Shown here piece by piece: positions 14,784-24,218 of a DNA stretch of 35,938 nt. Each line of letters begins with the position of its first letter. Position 1 is the stretch's first letter. Source of the stretch: Vibrio sp. CAU 1672. GTDB taxonomy: Bacteria > Pseudomonadota > Gammaproteobacteria > Enterobacterales > Vibrionaceae. The translations under genes and the position numbers were made by a program. The notes under the pieces were generated by a model. The model was given only the letters and a program-made list of their open reading frames with translations, was not told the origin of the DNA and did not search any database. Location: the NCBI RefSeq assembly GCF_029223195.1, contig NZ_JARHUF010000031.1:1-35938 (forward strand), given 5' to 3'.

Positions 14784-16163
14784 ATGATTAAGAAATGGTT
14801 ATCGGCTGCATTAATTTCCACCGCGGTACTTGTCCCTCACACCACACAGGCCAGTGAATCGGGTGTTGCCCAGCAGAAAACTCTGCTGCAACACGCGCAA
14901 CAAGAGAATCGTCAGCAACAGGCGCATAATGTGGTACGTGAAGCTGGTTTTAAGCAAACCGAACAAGAGCTACAAGCGCTGAAAAACAAGCTTGAGGCAC
15001 AACGTGCAGCGTTACAGGCGCAAGCAGACAGCCTGGCAGTGACGTTCAGCAACAATGAGTCTGAGCTGGTTCGACTGGAAGAAAAACTGCGCCTTGAAAC
15101 CGGCAGCCTGGGTGAGCTGTTTGGTGTGGTTCGCCAGAGTGCCAAAGAGCTGCAAGCAGAACTCAAGCACTCAGTAACAGGCGTGGATGCCAACTCTTAC
15201 CAACAGAACATTGATGACATTGTGGCGGCGAAATCACTTCCGACTCTGGATCAGCTACAGGCGATGTGGCGCAGTATGCAAGAGCAAGTTAAAGCGAGTG
15301 GTGAGATGACAAAAGTGTCATTTACACTGCTGGATGGCGAAGGCCGGGAGCAAACGGTAAGCGGTGTTCGTCTTGGCTCAATGGCTTTGCTTGATGATGT
15401 AGGTTACGTGAGGTGGAACGGCCAGCGTGGTGATGCGGTGAATTATTTGCGTCAGCCAGACAATGGACCAACAGCCACTACGCTGAATTCAGGTGAAATC
15501 AACGCCGTTGTGATAGACCCATCACGCGGTATTCTGCTGGGGCAACTGGCCAACTCTCCAACCCTTGCAGAACGCCTGAATGCGGGTGGGGTTGTGGCTA
15601 AAATCATTCTTGGCTTACTGACGGTCGGCCTAATTATTGTGCTGGTTCGCGGTGTGTCACTGATGATTGCCCGGCAGAAAATCGTTAAACAGTTGCAGCA
15701 CCCGGCTCAGCCAGCAGACAACCCGCTGGGGCGTGTGCTGGCGGTATACCATAAAGACAGATATCGCAGTGTCGAAGCACTGGAGCTGCGCCTTCTGGAG
15801 GCGGTACTCGATGAGCAGGCACAGCTGGAAAAAGGCCTGTCAATGCTCAAACTGCTGGCCGCTCTGGCGCCGATGCTTGGTCTGCTCGGCACTGTGACCG
15901 GTATGATTGAGACCTTCCAGGTGATCACTCAGTTCGGTAACGGCGATCCCAAAGTGATGGCGGGCGGAATATCAATGGCACTGGTGACGACGGTGTTGGG
16001 TTTGATCGCGGCAATGCCGCTACTTCTGGCGCATAATTTATTAAGCTCCCAGGCAGAAAACATCCGTAATATTCTTGAAAAACAAGGTATTGGTTTAGTA
16101 GCGGAGCAAGCAGAACGTGATCTGCCGGGTAATCCGAATGCAATAGCGGGGAACGCGGCATAA
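14784..16163 (+). CDS. ttpC: TtpC, TonB2-associated MotA/TolQ/ExbB-type protein
   Basis: 459 residues. A signal peptide (1-23) is followed by a long periplasmic coiled coil (about 30-130) and a globular part. The C-terminal half has three membrane helices (about 270-290, 355-375, 390-415) with the ExbB/TolQ block LAALAPMLGLLGTVTGMIETF and GISMALVTTVLGLIAAMPLL. This long form is the fourth component needed by Vibrio TonB2 systems for iron-siderophore uptake. Its stop overlaps the exbB2 start by one base. Confidence 0.92.
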   Translation: MIKKWLSAALISTAVLVPHTTQASESGVAQQKTLLQHAQQENRQQQAHNVVREAGFKQTEQELQALKNKLEAQRAALQAQADSLAVTFSNNESELVRLEEKLRLETGSLGELFGVVRQSAKELQAELKHSVTGVDANSYQQNIDDIVAAKSLPTLDQLQAMWRSMQEQVKASGEMTKVSFTLLDGEGREQTVSGVRLGSMALLDDVGYVRWNGQRGDAVNYLRQPDNGPTATTLNSGEINAVVIDPSRGILLGQLANSPTLAERLNAGGVVAKIILGLLTVGLIIVLVRGVSLMIARQKIVKQLQHPAQPADNPLGRVLAVYHKDRYRSVEALELRLLEAVLDEQAQLEKGLSMLKLLAALAPMLGLLGTVTGMIETFQVITQFGNGDPKVMAGGISMALVTTVLGLIAAMPLLLAHNLLSSQAENIRNILEKQGIGLVAEQAERDLPGNPNAIAGNAA

Positions 16164-16717
16164 TGGAGCAGATCCTACTCAACACCCTGGGTTTGATCAG
16201 TAAAGATTGGGCCTCGGTCTTGATGAGTTTTATGCAGCAAGGCGGGCAAATCTTATGGTGGTTGGCTGCCGTGGTTGCGCTTTGCTGGTTACTGGTTATG
16301 GAACGTGTGCTGTACCTGATGACGGTTTTTCCTAAGGTAGATAAACAGCTTCGTAAGCAGTGGCTGGCCCGAACTGACCACCACTCCTGGTACGCGCAGC
16401 AAATCCGCGCAGGGTGGATTACGCAAGCACAAATTGAACTGCGCCAAAACTTGTCAACCATTAAGGTGCTGGTGGCGATCTGCCCGATGCTTGGTCTGTT
16501 GGGGACGGTAACCGGCATGATCAGCGTTTTTGATGTGATGGCAACCCAAGGCAGCAGTAATCCCAAATTGATGGCTTCAGGTATTTCCCTTGCTACGCTG
16601 CCAACCATGGCAGGCATGGTCGCCGCGCTGGCTGGTATGTTTGTCCATGCTCGTTTAAGAAAAGTGTGTGATCGCAAAGCCATTCAGTTAGAACGATCTT
16701 TAAGGAGCCAAAAGTGA
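16163..16717 (+). CDS. exbB2: ExbB2, proton-channel subunit of the TonB2 complex
   Basis: 184 residues. Three membrane helices lie near 28-50, 103-125 and 140-162. The family block ICPMLGLLGTVTGMISVFDV and the following GISLATLPTMAGMVAALAGM carry the pore threonines. It forms the inner-membrane motor with ExbD2. It overlaps both neighbours by a few bases (ATG 16163; end 16717 against exbD2 start 16714), so translation is coupled. Confidence 0.93.
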   Translation: MEQILLNTLGLISKDWASVLMSFMQQGGQILWWLAAVVALCWLLVMERVLYLMTVFPKVDKQLRKQWLARTDHHSWYAQQIRAGWITQAQIELRQNLSTIKVLVAICPMLGLLGTVTGMISVFDVMATQGSSNPKLMASGISLATLPTMAGMVAALAGMFVHARLRKVCDRKAIQLERSLRSQK

Positions 16718-17118
16718 GACTCGGACGCAGACCGAACCAGCAAGATGAAGCGCAGCTAGATTTAACCTCGATGTTGGATATCGTCTTCATCATGTTGATT
16801 TTCTTTATTGTGACCAGCTCTTTTGTACGCGAATCCGGGGTGGAAGTGAACCGGCCGCAAGCCGCAAACGTGGTTAGCCAAAAAGACGCCGGTATCTTTG
16901 TTGCGGTGACCGCAGCCAACGATGTGTATATTGACAAACGTTTGGTGGATCTCGAACGAGTGGAAGCCGCCATTGAACAACTGCTTCTGGAACAGCCGGA
17001 GGCATCACTGGTTATTCAGGCCGATGAGCATGCCTATAATGGCACCGTTGTAAAAGTGATGGATGCAGCGAAAGGCGCCGGGGTGAAGAACATTGCCCTG
17101 GCGGCGGAAAAACCTTGA
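16714..17118 (+). CDS. exbD2: ExbD2, proton-channel subunit of the TonB2 complex
   Basis: 134 residues. A short cytoplasmic N-terminus leads into a single membrane helix with the essential aspartate in LDLTSMLDIVFIMLIFFIV. A periplasmic domain ends in the typical DAAKGAGVKNIALAAEKP. The start is GTG 16714 (gtgagactc), 4 bases inside exbB2, preceded by AAGGAG. It partners with ExbB2 to power TonB2. Confidence 0.93.
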   Translation: MRLGRRPNQQDEAQLDLTSMLDIVFIMLIFFIVTSSFVRESGVEVNRPQAANVVSQKDAGIFVAVTAANDVYIDKRLVDLERVEAAIEQLLLEQPEASLVIQADEHAYNGTVVKVMDAAKGAGVKNIALAAEKP

Positions 17119-17738
17119 TGGGCAGGTTATTACTCGCGTTACCAGCGTCAGTCATGATTGTGGTGAGCTTGTTCAGCTTTATGGCCTGGATGGTTGATAC
17201 AGGCAGCCAGCGTGCACCGAAGCCTTCGCAGTTGGTGCGGTTTGACATGGTAATGGTAGAAAACGATGCCGATGTACAGCGCCGTCAGCGTGCTGTCCCA
17301 GAACGGCCAGAGCAGCCCAAAGCACCGCAGCCGATGGACTTTTCTCAAGCAGAAACCCAACTGGAGCCAATCGGCCCGGCTCCCCTGAGCAGTGAATTAG
17401 GTTTGAACACCGCACTTGATGGCGTCGCGATTAGCGTGCCAGATCTGCAGGGCACCATGGGTAACCGACAGGCCCTGCCGCTGTACCGCGTCGAACCTCG
17501 CTACCCGGCGAAAGCGCTGAAGCGTAAGGTGGAGGGGTATGTCATTCTGCAGTTTACGATTGATACGGCAGGTCGCCCCAAAGACATCAAAGTGCTTGAT
17601 GCTAAGCCAAAGCGTATGTTCGAAAGAGAGGCGATGCGTGCTTTGAAGCAGTATAAGTATCAGCCTAAAGTTGAGCATGGGGTATCAGTAGAGCAGCAAG
17701 GTCAGACATATAAAATGGAGTTTAACTTGGCCAAATGA
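17115..17738 (+). CDS. tonB2: TonB2 energy transducer
   Basis: 207 residues. An N-terminal membrane anchor (about 5-25) is followed by a short proline-containing spacer (VPERPEQPKAPQPMDFSQAE). The C-terminal TonB domain has the conserved YP in YRVEPRYPAKAL, then EGYVILQFTIDTAGRPKDI and AMRALKQYKYQPK. The spacer is short, as usual for TonB2. It contacts TonB-dependent receptors across the periplasm. The start overlaps exbD2 by 4 bases and the end overlaps the TPR gene by 4 bases. Confidence 0.94.
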   Translation: MMGRLLLALPASVMIVVSLFSFMAWMVDTGSQRAPKPSQLVRFDMVMVENDADVQRRQRAVPERPEQPKAPQPMDFSQAETQLEPIGPAPLSSELGLNTALDGVAISVPDLQGTMGNRQALPLYRVEPRYPAKALKRKVEGYVILQFTIDTAGRPKDIKVLDAKPKRMFEREAMRALKQYKYQPKVEHGVSVEQQGQTYKMEFNLAK

Positions 17739-18907
17739 TGAAGAACTTCTTGATCAGTGCAGTACTGGGCTTCAGTGCGTTTACCACCCTGGCCAGTGAA
17801 CTGAGCCAATATACCGCGACACGAGTGCAACGGGCCCATAACCTGGCCGAGGAAAAAAAGCTTAAAGAGGCAATTGCGACTCTGGAAGCGTTGGATCTTT
17901 CCCGTGGTTACGATCAAGCGTTTGTGGCGCGGATGCTGGGCGTTTTCTATTGGCAAAACGAGCAAGTGAAGCTTGCGATTAAGCAATTAGATGTTGCGGT
18001 AAACAGCGGTTTGCTGGGCGATGAGCAAGCTTGGCAGACGCGCAAAATGTTGGCGGACATGCTGCTTAACGAACAACGCTTTGCTGAAGCATTACCACAT
18101 TACTCCGCTTTGAGTCAGTCGGTGCCTGAAGGGCAAAAGGCGGATGAAATCTGGCTGCGTATTGCTCAGGCTCACTATCAGTTGAGTCAATGGAGTCAAG
18201 TCCTTACGGCGATGGCCCGCTACGAAGAGTATGCGCAACCTGACCAACTTACTCCTTTGTCTCTCAAACTTTCAGCTGAGTTACAGCTGAAAAAGTGGCA
18301 TCCGGCGATCAGCACGATCAAACGTTTGATCGCGATTGAGCCAGAGCGTGTGGAATGGTGGCGCCAGCTGGTGGCACTATACCTTCGGATTGATGACGAT
18401 CAGCACGCACTGGATTTTATGGCGTTGGCGAAACTGCAAGGCGCAGAGTTGAGTGACGATGATCTTAAGTTACTGGCTCAGTTGTATGGCAAGCGCGGTG
18501 TTCCGGAGCGAGCGGCTCAGCTTTTGGGAGAGCTGGCCGATGTGGACTCTGACAGCAAGTTAAAAGCGCAACAGGCGATTTACTGGCAAATGGCCAAAGA
18601 GTGGGAGAAATCGATCGTCAGCTGGCGAGCCGCTGCCAAACTTGACCGTCAGTACTATTGGAATCTTTCACAGCTATTGATGCAAGAGGGGCACTATCAA
18701 CAAGCCCTTGTTGCATTAGATAAAGTCACTGGCCGCAGAGCCGATGTGGCACTTATCAAGGCGCGGGCGTATTACAAGCTAAAACGTTTTGATGATGCAC
18801 TAGCTAATGCCAAACGAGCTGATGCACTTCGACCCTCGGAGCAGGCGAAAAGCTGGGTGAAGTATTTGTCTCAATTACGTGATATAGAATCAAACCAGAA
18901 CTCTTAA
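17735..18907 (+). CDS. TPR-repeat protein, last gene of the TonB2 operon
   Basis: 390 residues with a signal peptide (1-20, ending TTLASE) and helical repeats through most of its length, for example KLKEAIATLEAL, RFAEALPHYSALSQS, QLSQWSQVLTAM, HYQQALVALDKVTG and KLKRFDDALANAKRADAL. TPR proteins of this type close Vibrio TonB2 operons and probably act as a periplasmic scaffold. The gene overlaps tonB2 by 4 bases and is followed by a strong terminator. Confidence 0.9.
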   Translation: MMKNFLISAVLGFSAFTTLASELSQYTATRVQRAHNLAEEKKLKEAIATLEALDLSRGYDQAFVARMLGVFYWQNEQVKLAIKQLDVAVNSGLLGDEQAWQTRKMLADMLLNEQRFAEALPHYSALSQSVPEGQKADEIWLRIAQAHYQLSQWSQVLTAMARYEEYAQPDQLTPLSLKLSAELQLKKWHPAISTIKRLIAIEPERVEWWRQLVALYLRIDDDQHALDFMALAKLQGAELSDDDLKLLAQLYGKRGVPERAAQLLGELADVDSDSKLKAQQAIYWQMAKEWEKSIVSWRAAAKLDRQYYWNLSQLLMQEGHYQQALVALDKVTGRRADVALIKARAYYKLKRFDDALANAKRADALRPSEQAKSWVKYLSQLRDIESNQNS

Positions 18908-18923
18908 TTCGCTAAACACCAAT

Positions 18924-18957
18924 AAAAAAGACCCGAGATTTGTCTCGGGTCTTTTTT
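18924..18957 (+). terminator. Terminator of the TonB2 operon
   Basis: AAAAAAGACCCGAGA and TCTCGGGTCTTTTTT form a perfect 15-base inverted repeat around TTTG, 17 bases after the operon's last stop codon. Confidence 0.95.
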
Positions 18958-19226
18958 ATTGACGGTTAGAGACATCATGGGATCAAAATGAACATCCCTT
19001 TGCACGGTGGAAGATGTGACACGCAAAAAGCCACATAATTTTTGCTGGGGAATGAAAAGTTCCCTATTTTTTTGAGCTTTAGATCAAAAAATAGCCATTA
19101 ATACCACCAATTGCATAAAAAGTATTTGTTTCATATATATTTCATTACTAGTTTGTTATTTGTTCGTAACAAAGAGGTTTTGCTGTCGGACGAACTGGTA
19201 ACAACAAACATATATGGATGTTAACA

Positions 19227-20222
19227 ATGAAAATGAAAACTCTAGCCGTTGCAGTCGCGGCACTAGCATGTGGTACACAAACTTTTGCAGCAGAAATCTA
19301 CAACAGCGATGGCACATCGATGTCGATTGGGGGCCACGTAGCTGTAGGTGTTGGTGAATACTTTGAAGAAGACGTACGCGTTCACCAAGTGTCACCGCGT
19401 ATCAACGTCGCTGGTAAGAAAGACATCGGCAATGGTGTAACGGTTGACGCGAAAGGCGAATGGGCTCTGAACTACCTAAGTGGTGGCAAAGAGTCATTTT
19501 CTACTCGTCTGGGTTACATTGGTGCGACTCACGCAGAGCTGGGGCGTGTGGTTGTCGGCACACAATGGTCTCCATACTATGATGTCGCCAGCGCAACCGA
19601 TATGCCGATTGCGTTTGCCAACGATTTCCTTTACTCCGATTACTACAACCTGGGTTCAGCACGTGCAGAGCGTATGGTGAGCTATCGTAACAGCTTTGAG
19701 CTGGGCGAAGGCATGAGCTTTGACCTGGGCGCAGGCTGGCAAGGTGAGCACGAAGGCTACGATGCTCGCGGTCAGATTACCCTAGGCTTTGAAGTTGCAG
19801 GTGTTGGCCTGGGCTATGCCTACAACGGCGGTGATATTTCAGAAGCAAGCATCGGTACTAAGACAGCAGAATCTCACATCTTCTCTGCGAAATACGGTAG
19901 CTACGGTTCAGGTATTTACGCTGCAGTTGTATACGGCATGAACGATTATTTTTACGTATCTGATAAGGTTCGCGTTCCAGAATCGACTCAGCTTGAAGCG
20001 CTTTTGGCCTACGGTGTGAACGACTGGACGTTCAGTATCAACTACGAAGCGGTAGAAGATGACAAAGATAGCAAGACACTTTACAGCCACTCTGCACTAC
20101 AAGCTGAGTACGCAGTGACTTCCTCTTTCTACACGTTTGCGGCATACCAGTTTGATCTGGGCGACGACTACGGTAGCGAAGAGAACGATTACTGGACTCT
20201 GGGTGCACGTTACTACTTCTAA
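19227..20222 (+). CDS. Outer-membrane general porin
   Basis: 331 residues from ATG 19227 (two other in-frame ATGs, 19218 and 19233, are close). The signal peptide MKMKTLAVAVAALACG...FAA is cut before AEIYNSDG, the usual start of a mature Vibrio porin. Amphipathic beta strands alternate with loops, and the protein ends in WTLGARYYF with the terminal Phe needed for BAM-dependent assembly. The constriction-loop region is around LSGGKESFSTRLGYIG and GRVVVGTQWSPYYDV. Codon use is biased to common codons, suggesting high expression. The 260-base upstream region is AT-rich and holds its promoter, which I could not fix. Confidence 0.9.
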   Translation: MKMKTLAVAVAALACGTQTFAAEIYNSDGTSMSIGGHVAVGVGEYFEEDVRVHQVSPRINVAGKKDIGNGVTVDAKGEWALNYLSGGKESFSTRLGYIGATHAELGRVVVGTQWSPYYDVASATDMPIAFANDFLYSDYYNLGSARAERMVSYRNSFELGEGMSFDLGAGWQGEHEGYDARGQITLGFEVAGVGLGYAYNGGDISEASIGTKTAESHIFSAKYGSYGSGIYAAVVYGMNDYFYVSDKVRVPESTQLEALLAYGVNDWTFSINYEAVEDDKDSKTLYSHSALQAEYAVTSSFYTFAAYQFDLGDDYGSEENDYWTLGARYYF

Positions 20223-20265
20223 TCACTAGGACAGTTTCTACTGCCTAAACACAGTGATTGTGTTA

Positions 20266-20293
20266 ACGCCTGCTCGCGTGGGCAGGCGTCTTT
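20266..20293 (+). terminator. Terminator of the porin gene
   Basis: ACGCCTGC (20266-20273) pairs with GCAGGCGT (20282-20289), followed by a T-rich tail. Confidence 0.75.
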
Positions 20294-20317
20294 CTTTCTC
20301 TGTACTAGCCATTATAA

Positions 20318-20344
20318 ACAATGCCCGCAATAAGCGGGCATTTT
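20318..20344. terminator. Bidirectional terminator between the porin and oligopeptidase genes
   Basis: AATGCCCGC (20320-20328 region) and GCGGGCATT flank AATAA and are followed by TTT on the plus strand. It lies 15 bases past the oligopeptidase stop codon. Confidence 0.8.
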
Positions 20345-20358
20345 GTCGTCAGTAAACG

Positions 20359-22524
20359 CTACTGTTTATCGAGTAAATCAAGGAAGAAAGCGTACTCCAG
20401 CGCATCGTCTTTAATGCGTTTAAAGCGGCCGGAAGCGCCGCCATGGCCTGCCTCCATATCCGTTTTGAATACCAGTACGTTATGGTCGGTTTTCATTTCA
20501 CGTAACTTAGCGACCCATTTCATCGGTTCGAAATACTGGACCTGTGAGTCGTGCAGTCCGGTGGTAACCAGCATATTTGGGTATGCCTGTGCTTTTACGT
20601 TGTCGTAAGGCGAATAACCCAACATATAGTCGTAGTAGGTTTTGTCATTCGGGTTACCCCACTCATCGTATTCGTTGGTGGTGAGGGGGATGGACTCATC
20701 CAGCATGGTGGTGACGACATCAACAAAAGGGACATGCGCGGCAATACCTCGATACAGTTCAGGGGCCTGGTTAACGATCGCCCCCATCAACAGCCCGCCG
20801 GCAGAACCGCCCACCGCGAAGACTTTATCTTTCGCGCCATAACCTTGCTCGACCAGGCCTTTGGTGACATCAATAAAGTCGTTGAAGGTATTTTGCTTGG
20901 TGAGCTTTTTACCGTCTTCATACCAGGGGCGGCCCAGCATTTCGGAACCTCGGATGTGCGCGATGGCGAAGACAAAGCCGCGATCCAGCAGGCTCAGACG
21001 GGCAGCCCCGAACGTAGGTTCAATGGTTGAGCCATATGAGCCGTAACCGTACTGGTAAAGTGGGTTACTACCGTCTTTGTTAAACTTGTCTTTCCGATAG
21101 ACCAGGGAAACCGGAACTTGTTTGCCATCCCGGGCGGTGATCATGAGTCTCTCTGACTGGTAGTTAGTGGCGTCAAAGTCACCCAGAACCGGCGTTTGTT
21201 TCATGATCTGCGCGGCACCGGATTTAAGGTCGAAATCGTAGTAGGTACCGGGAGTGGTTAAACTGCTGTAATAGATGCGGACTTTGCCGTTGTCCAGCTC
21301 ATAGTTGCCGGTCAGGTAGGCTGCAAAGGCTTGATCATTGAACTGCAGAGGGAACTCTTTTCCGCTGGATAGCTCGCGCACGGTGACGGTCGCTAAGCCG
21401 TTGTGACGCCGTTCGTACACCAGATGATCATCGAACAGAGAAAAATCGACCAGTTGGGTGTCATTGTCTGCCGCGATCACATCTTGCCATTGGCTGCGGT
21501 CATGGATGCTATTCTTGTGGACCTTCATCAGGCGGAAGTTTACCGCCTGATAGTTGGTGTAGACATAATACCAGTCCCCCAGCTTGGCAATGCTGTACTC
21601 AATCCCCGTTTCACGCGGATAAAACGCTTTAGCTGTGGCGTTAGGATCATTGGCATCAATCAGTGAGACCCCGCTGGTTTCGGTACTGGAATGCCAGATA
21701 TAAACCTGCTCGCCATCTTTACTCTTACTCAGGAAGGTGTAGTAGGCACTGTCGGTCTCTTCATAAATCAGGGTATCGCGGCTTTGCGGCGTACCGAGGA
21801 TATGGCGGTAAACCTGGTAACCAAGCAGCGTCTGGGGATCTTTCTTAATGTAGTAAAACGCCTGGTTGTCATTTTGCCAGGCGATGGCACTGGATGCCCC
21901 TTCAATCTGATCCGTCAGGTATTCGCCGCTGGAGAGATCTTTGATACGGATGGAGTAAATGCGGCGGCTGAGTGTATCCTCCCCATAAGCAAGCAAGTTT
22001 TCATTCGGGCTGACATACAGCCCGCCAATATTGAAGAACTCATGGCCCTCGGCAAGCTGATTGACGTCAACAAGCACCTGTTTATCGGTTCCGGCAAAGT
22101 CTTTTGCCCGCACATGGACTTCATATTCGTTGTCACCGCTCATCTCTTGGGAGTAAAAGTAGTTGCCTTTGCGTACCGGTACTGAATTGTCATCTTTGGC
22201 AATCCGGCCTTTGATTTCATCAAACAACTGTTGCTGCAGGTTTTCGGTGTGCTTAAGTACCGTTTCGGCGTATTGGTTTTCGAGCGCCAGGTGCTGCAAC
22301 ACTTCACTGTCGGTGCGTTTGTCATCACGCATCCAGTAGTAATTGTCGACGCGGGTGTCATCGTGTTCGGTCATAGCATGGGGAATTTGTTTGGCGACCG
22401 GGGCCTGGGTTTGTTGAGCCATACGCTGAGATTGTGAGTATTGAGCCATGGTTTGGGGTCCTTGATAGCTGCATCCGGCAGCCAGAGCGACGGAAACGGC
22501 CAATGTGGTTAGGGTGAAACGCAT
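20359..22524 (-). CDS. Oligopeptidase B-like S9 serine peptidase, predicted lipoprotein
   Basis: 721 residues. The N-terminus has a lipoprotein signal ending LAAGC at about residues 14-18. A beta-propeller domain follows (about 80-430) and then the alpha/beta-hydrolase domain. The catalytic triad is Ser574 in GGSAGG, Asp659 in GLHDSQV and His694 in AGHGG. MRDDKRTDSEVLQHLALEN and ENLQQQLFDEIKGRI match the OpdB/PtrB lineage, which cuts small peptides after Arg or Lys. E. coli OpdB is cytosolic, so this version probably works in the periplasm, anchored to a membrane. The gene is monocistronic. Confidence 0.9.
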   Translation of the reverse strand: MRFTLTTLAVSVALAAGCSYQGPQTMAQYSQSQRMAQQTQAPVAKQIPHAMTEHDDTRVDNYYWMRDDKRTDSEVLQHLALENQYAETVLKHTENLQQQLFDEIKGRIAKDDNSVPVRKGNYFYSQEMSGDNEYEVHVRAKDFAGTDKQVLVDVNQLAEGHEFFNIGGLYVSPNENLLAYGEDTLSRRIYSIRIKDLSSGEYLTDQIEGASSAIAWQNDNQAFYYIKKDPQTLLGYQVYRHILGTPQSRDTLIYEETDSAYYTFLSKSKDGEQVYIWHSSTETSGVSLIDANDPNATAKAFYPRETGIEYSIAKLGDWYYVYTNYQAVNFRLMKVHKNSIHDRSQWQDVIAADNDTQLVDFSLFDDHLVYERRHNGLATVTVRELSSGKEFPLQFNDQAFAAYLTGNYELDNGKVRIYYSSLTTPGTYYDFDLKSGAAQIMKQTPVLGDFDATNYQSERLMITARDGKQVPVSLVYRKDKFNKDGSNPLYQYGYGSYGSTIEPTFGAARLSLLDRGFVFAIAHIRGSEMLGRPWYEDGKKLTKQNTFNDFIDVTKGLVEQGYGAKDKVFAVGGSAGGLLMGAIVNQAPELYRGIAAHVPFVDVVTTMLDESIPLTTNEYDEWGNPNDKTYYDYMLGYSPYDNVKAQAYPNMLVTTGLHDSQVQYFEPMKWVAKLREMKTDHNVLVFKTDMEAGHGGASGRFKRIKDDALEYAFFLDLLDKQ

Positions 22525-22771
22525 CTGTATATCCTTTATGTGTCACTTTCGAGCGGTATTCAACATCCTTTGGTCTTATTGGTATGACGCGTGAGAATCC
22601 TTTCGGCGTACTTGCTAAGTGCTTTATTGGATGATGAGCTGGAAAGTGATTGTGTAAGCAGCGGTTATTATTAGCAAATATTTCCGGTGATGTTAAATAA
22701 ATATACTCAGTGGCAGGATGGAATGCGAGATATGAGGTAGGGGGCATATTACGCGTATGCCCCGGCAAGGT

Positions 22772-23977
22772 TTAGATAGTTAAAGGTAGCTGGTTAGAGT
22801 GATCGTGGCGGCGATTAATCTGGTGCAAGCCAAGCATCGCTAACAGTGACATCGCCAACATCAGGCAGCCCAGTGGCATCTGGTTCTGCGCCGGAAACAT
22901 TGCCGCCAGTAAGGTGACTATTCCTGCACCCAGGTTTTGCATTCCGCCTAAGATGGCGCCACCGGTTCCGGCGTGATAGGGAAGCGGAGCCAGTGCACCG
23001 GTGGTTGCGGCTGGAAACAGCACACCGGCACCTAAAAAGTATAGAGTCGCCCCGCCAACCAGGGTCAGCGCGGTCGTCAGACCAAACAGGCCGGGAACCA
23101 GTACAATAGCAGAGCCTGTTATGATCGCTACCAAGCCGATGTTCAGCGCCCGGCGCTCAGAGCGGCGCTTGGCGATATAGCTCGACAGCCCTGCACCCAG
23201 CAGATAACCCGGAATAGGTAATACGAACAATAAGCTTACGCTAGTAGCAGACAGGCCAAGTACTCCGCCAAGTAACACGCCTGCAGCAGCTTCAAACACG
23301 GCAACGCCGGCAAAAGTGGCCACCAGGCAAAGCAGGTACCCCTGGAAACGTTTGTCTGACAATACGTAGTGGTAGCTTTTGAGCACTGGCTCATGCTTAC
23401 GTTTTTCAGCTGGCAGAGTTTCTGTCATGCTGGTCATGATAGTGATCATTACTGCGATACCGAACAGAGCTAAAAACAGGTAACTGGATCGCCACCCTAC
23501 AACCTCAGTCAAATAGCCACCTAATACCGGCGCAATCAGAGGCGAAAAGATCACACACATGCTGATCAAGCTGTTGGCACGATGCAGTTGCTCCCCCTCA
23601 AAACAGTCGCGGGTCAGGGTACGGGACATTGCGCCGCCACAGCCAATTCCCAGGCCCTGAATAAAGCTGCCGGCCAGAAACCATTCGTATTGCTGGGCAA
23701 ACAGCGCGACTAAGGTACCGATGATGTAGACAACTAAGCCAGTGATGATGACTGGCTTGCGCCCCAGGCGATCAGACAGGGTACCGTAGACGAACTGTGA
23801 CAGACCGTAGGGGATCAGGTAACACGCCATCACGGCTTGCAGTGAAGATGCCGATACCAGAAACTCGCCCGCCATGTGTCCAATTGAAGGGACGTACATG
23901 GTTTGTGTCATTTGACCGACAGCGGTCAAAATTGCAATTAAAAAGGTAAGTTTCACTAATGGAAACGAAGCGGTCAT
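22772..23977 (-). CDS. emrD: MFS drug efflux pump, EmrD/Bcr-CflA type
   Basis: 401 residues with 12 hydrophobic helices. The 12-TM drug/H+ antiporter motif A is YGTLSDRLGRKPVI between helices 2 and 3. YVPSIGHMAGEF and LGIGCGGAMSRTLTRD resemble EmrD family members. ATG 23977 follows GGAGAG with 8 bases spacing. It exports hydrophobic drugs across the inner membrane; the substrate range cannot be read. The 245 bases downstream (22525-22771) hold no gene that I can see. Confidence 0.88.
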   Translation of the reverse strand: MTASFPLVKLTFLIAILTAVGQMTQTMYVPSIGHMAGEFLVSASSLQAVMACYLIPYGLSQFVYGTLSDRLGRKPVIITGLVVYIIGTLVALFAQQYEWFLAGSFIQGLGIGCGGAMSRTLTRDCFEGEQLHRANSLISMCVIFSPLIAPVLGGYLTEVVGWRSSYLFLALFGIAVMITIMTSMTETLPAEKRKHEPVLKSYHYVLSDKRFQGYLLCLVATFAGVAVFEAAAGVLLGGVLGLSATSVSLLFVLPIPGYLLGAGLSSYIAKRRSERRALNIGLVAIITGSAIVLVPGLFGLTTALTLVGGATLYFLGAGVLFPAATTGALAPLPYHAGTGGAILGGMQNLGAGIVTLLAAMFPAQNQMPLGCLMLAMSLLAMLGLHQINRRHDHSNQLPLTI

Positions 23978-24182
23978 TTTCGTTGCTCTCCAAAAAATCC
24001 AGACAAATAACCCCTTGGCTAATCGTAAGATAAGCCAATAAAAATATAGTATTAGGGGTATTTAAGGCTAGATGTTAGAGTTTGCTTACTGATTTGGCAA
24101 TCACAAAGTGTGAACTTGAGCAAGATAAAAATCTATGGTTTGGATTAGAAAAACTAATCATTTTGTGGGGGGTTTAAAATTA

Positions 24183-24207
24183 GAGAAGGGAGCCGAAGCT
24201 CCCTTTG
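24183..24207 (-). terminator. Terminator of the speA-speB operon
   Basis: AAGGGAGC-CGAA-GCTCCCTT is a perfect 8-bp hairpin with a tetraloop just past the speB stop codon. Read on the minus strand it is followed by a T-rich stretch. Confidence 0.8.
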
Positions 24208-24218
24208 AAATGTATGTT

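Noticed and set aside
19073..19095. CRP-like inverted repeat upstream of the porin (TTTGA...TCAAA)
   Set aside because: The half-sites are 8 bases apart instead of 6 and lack the consensus TGTGA.
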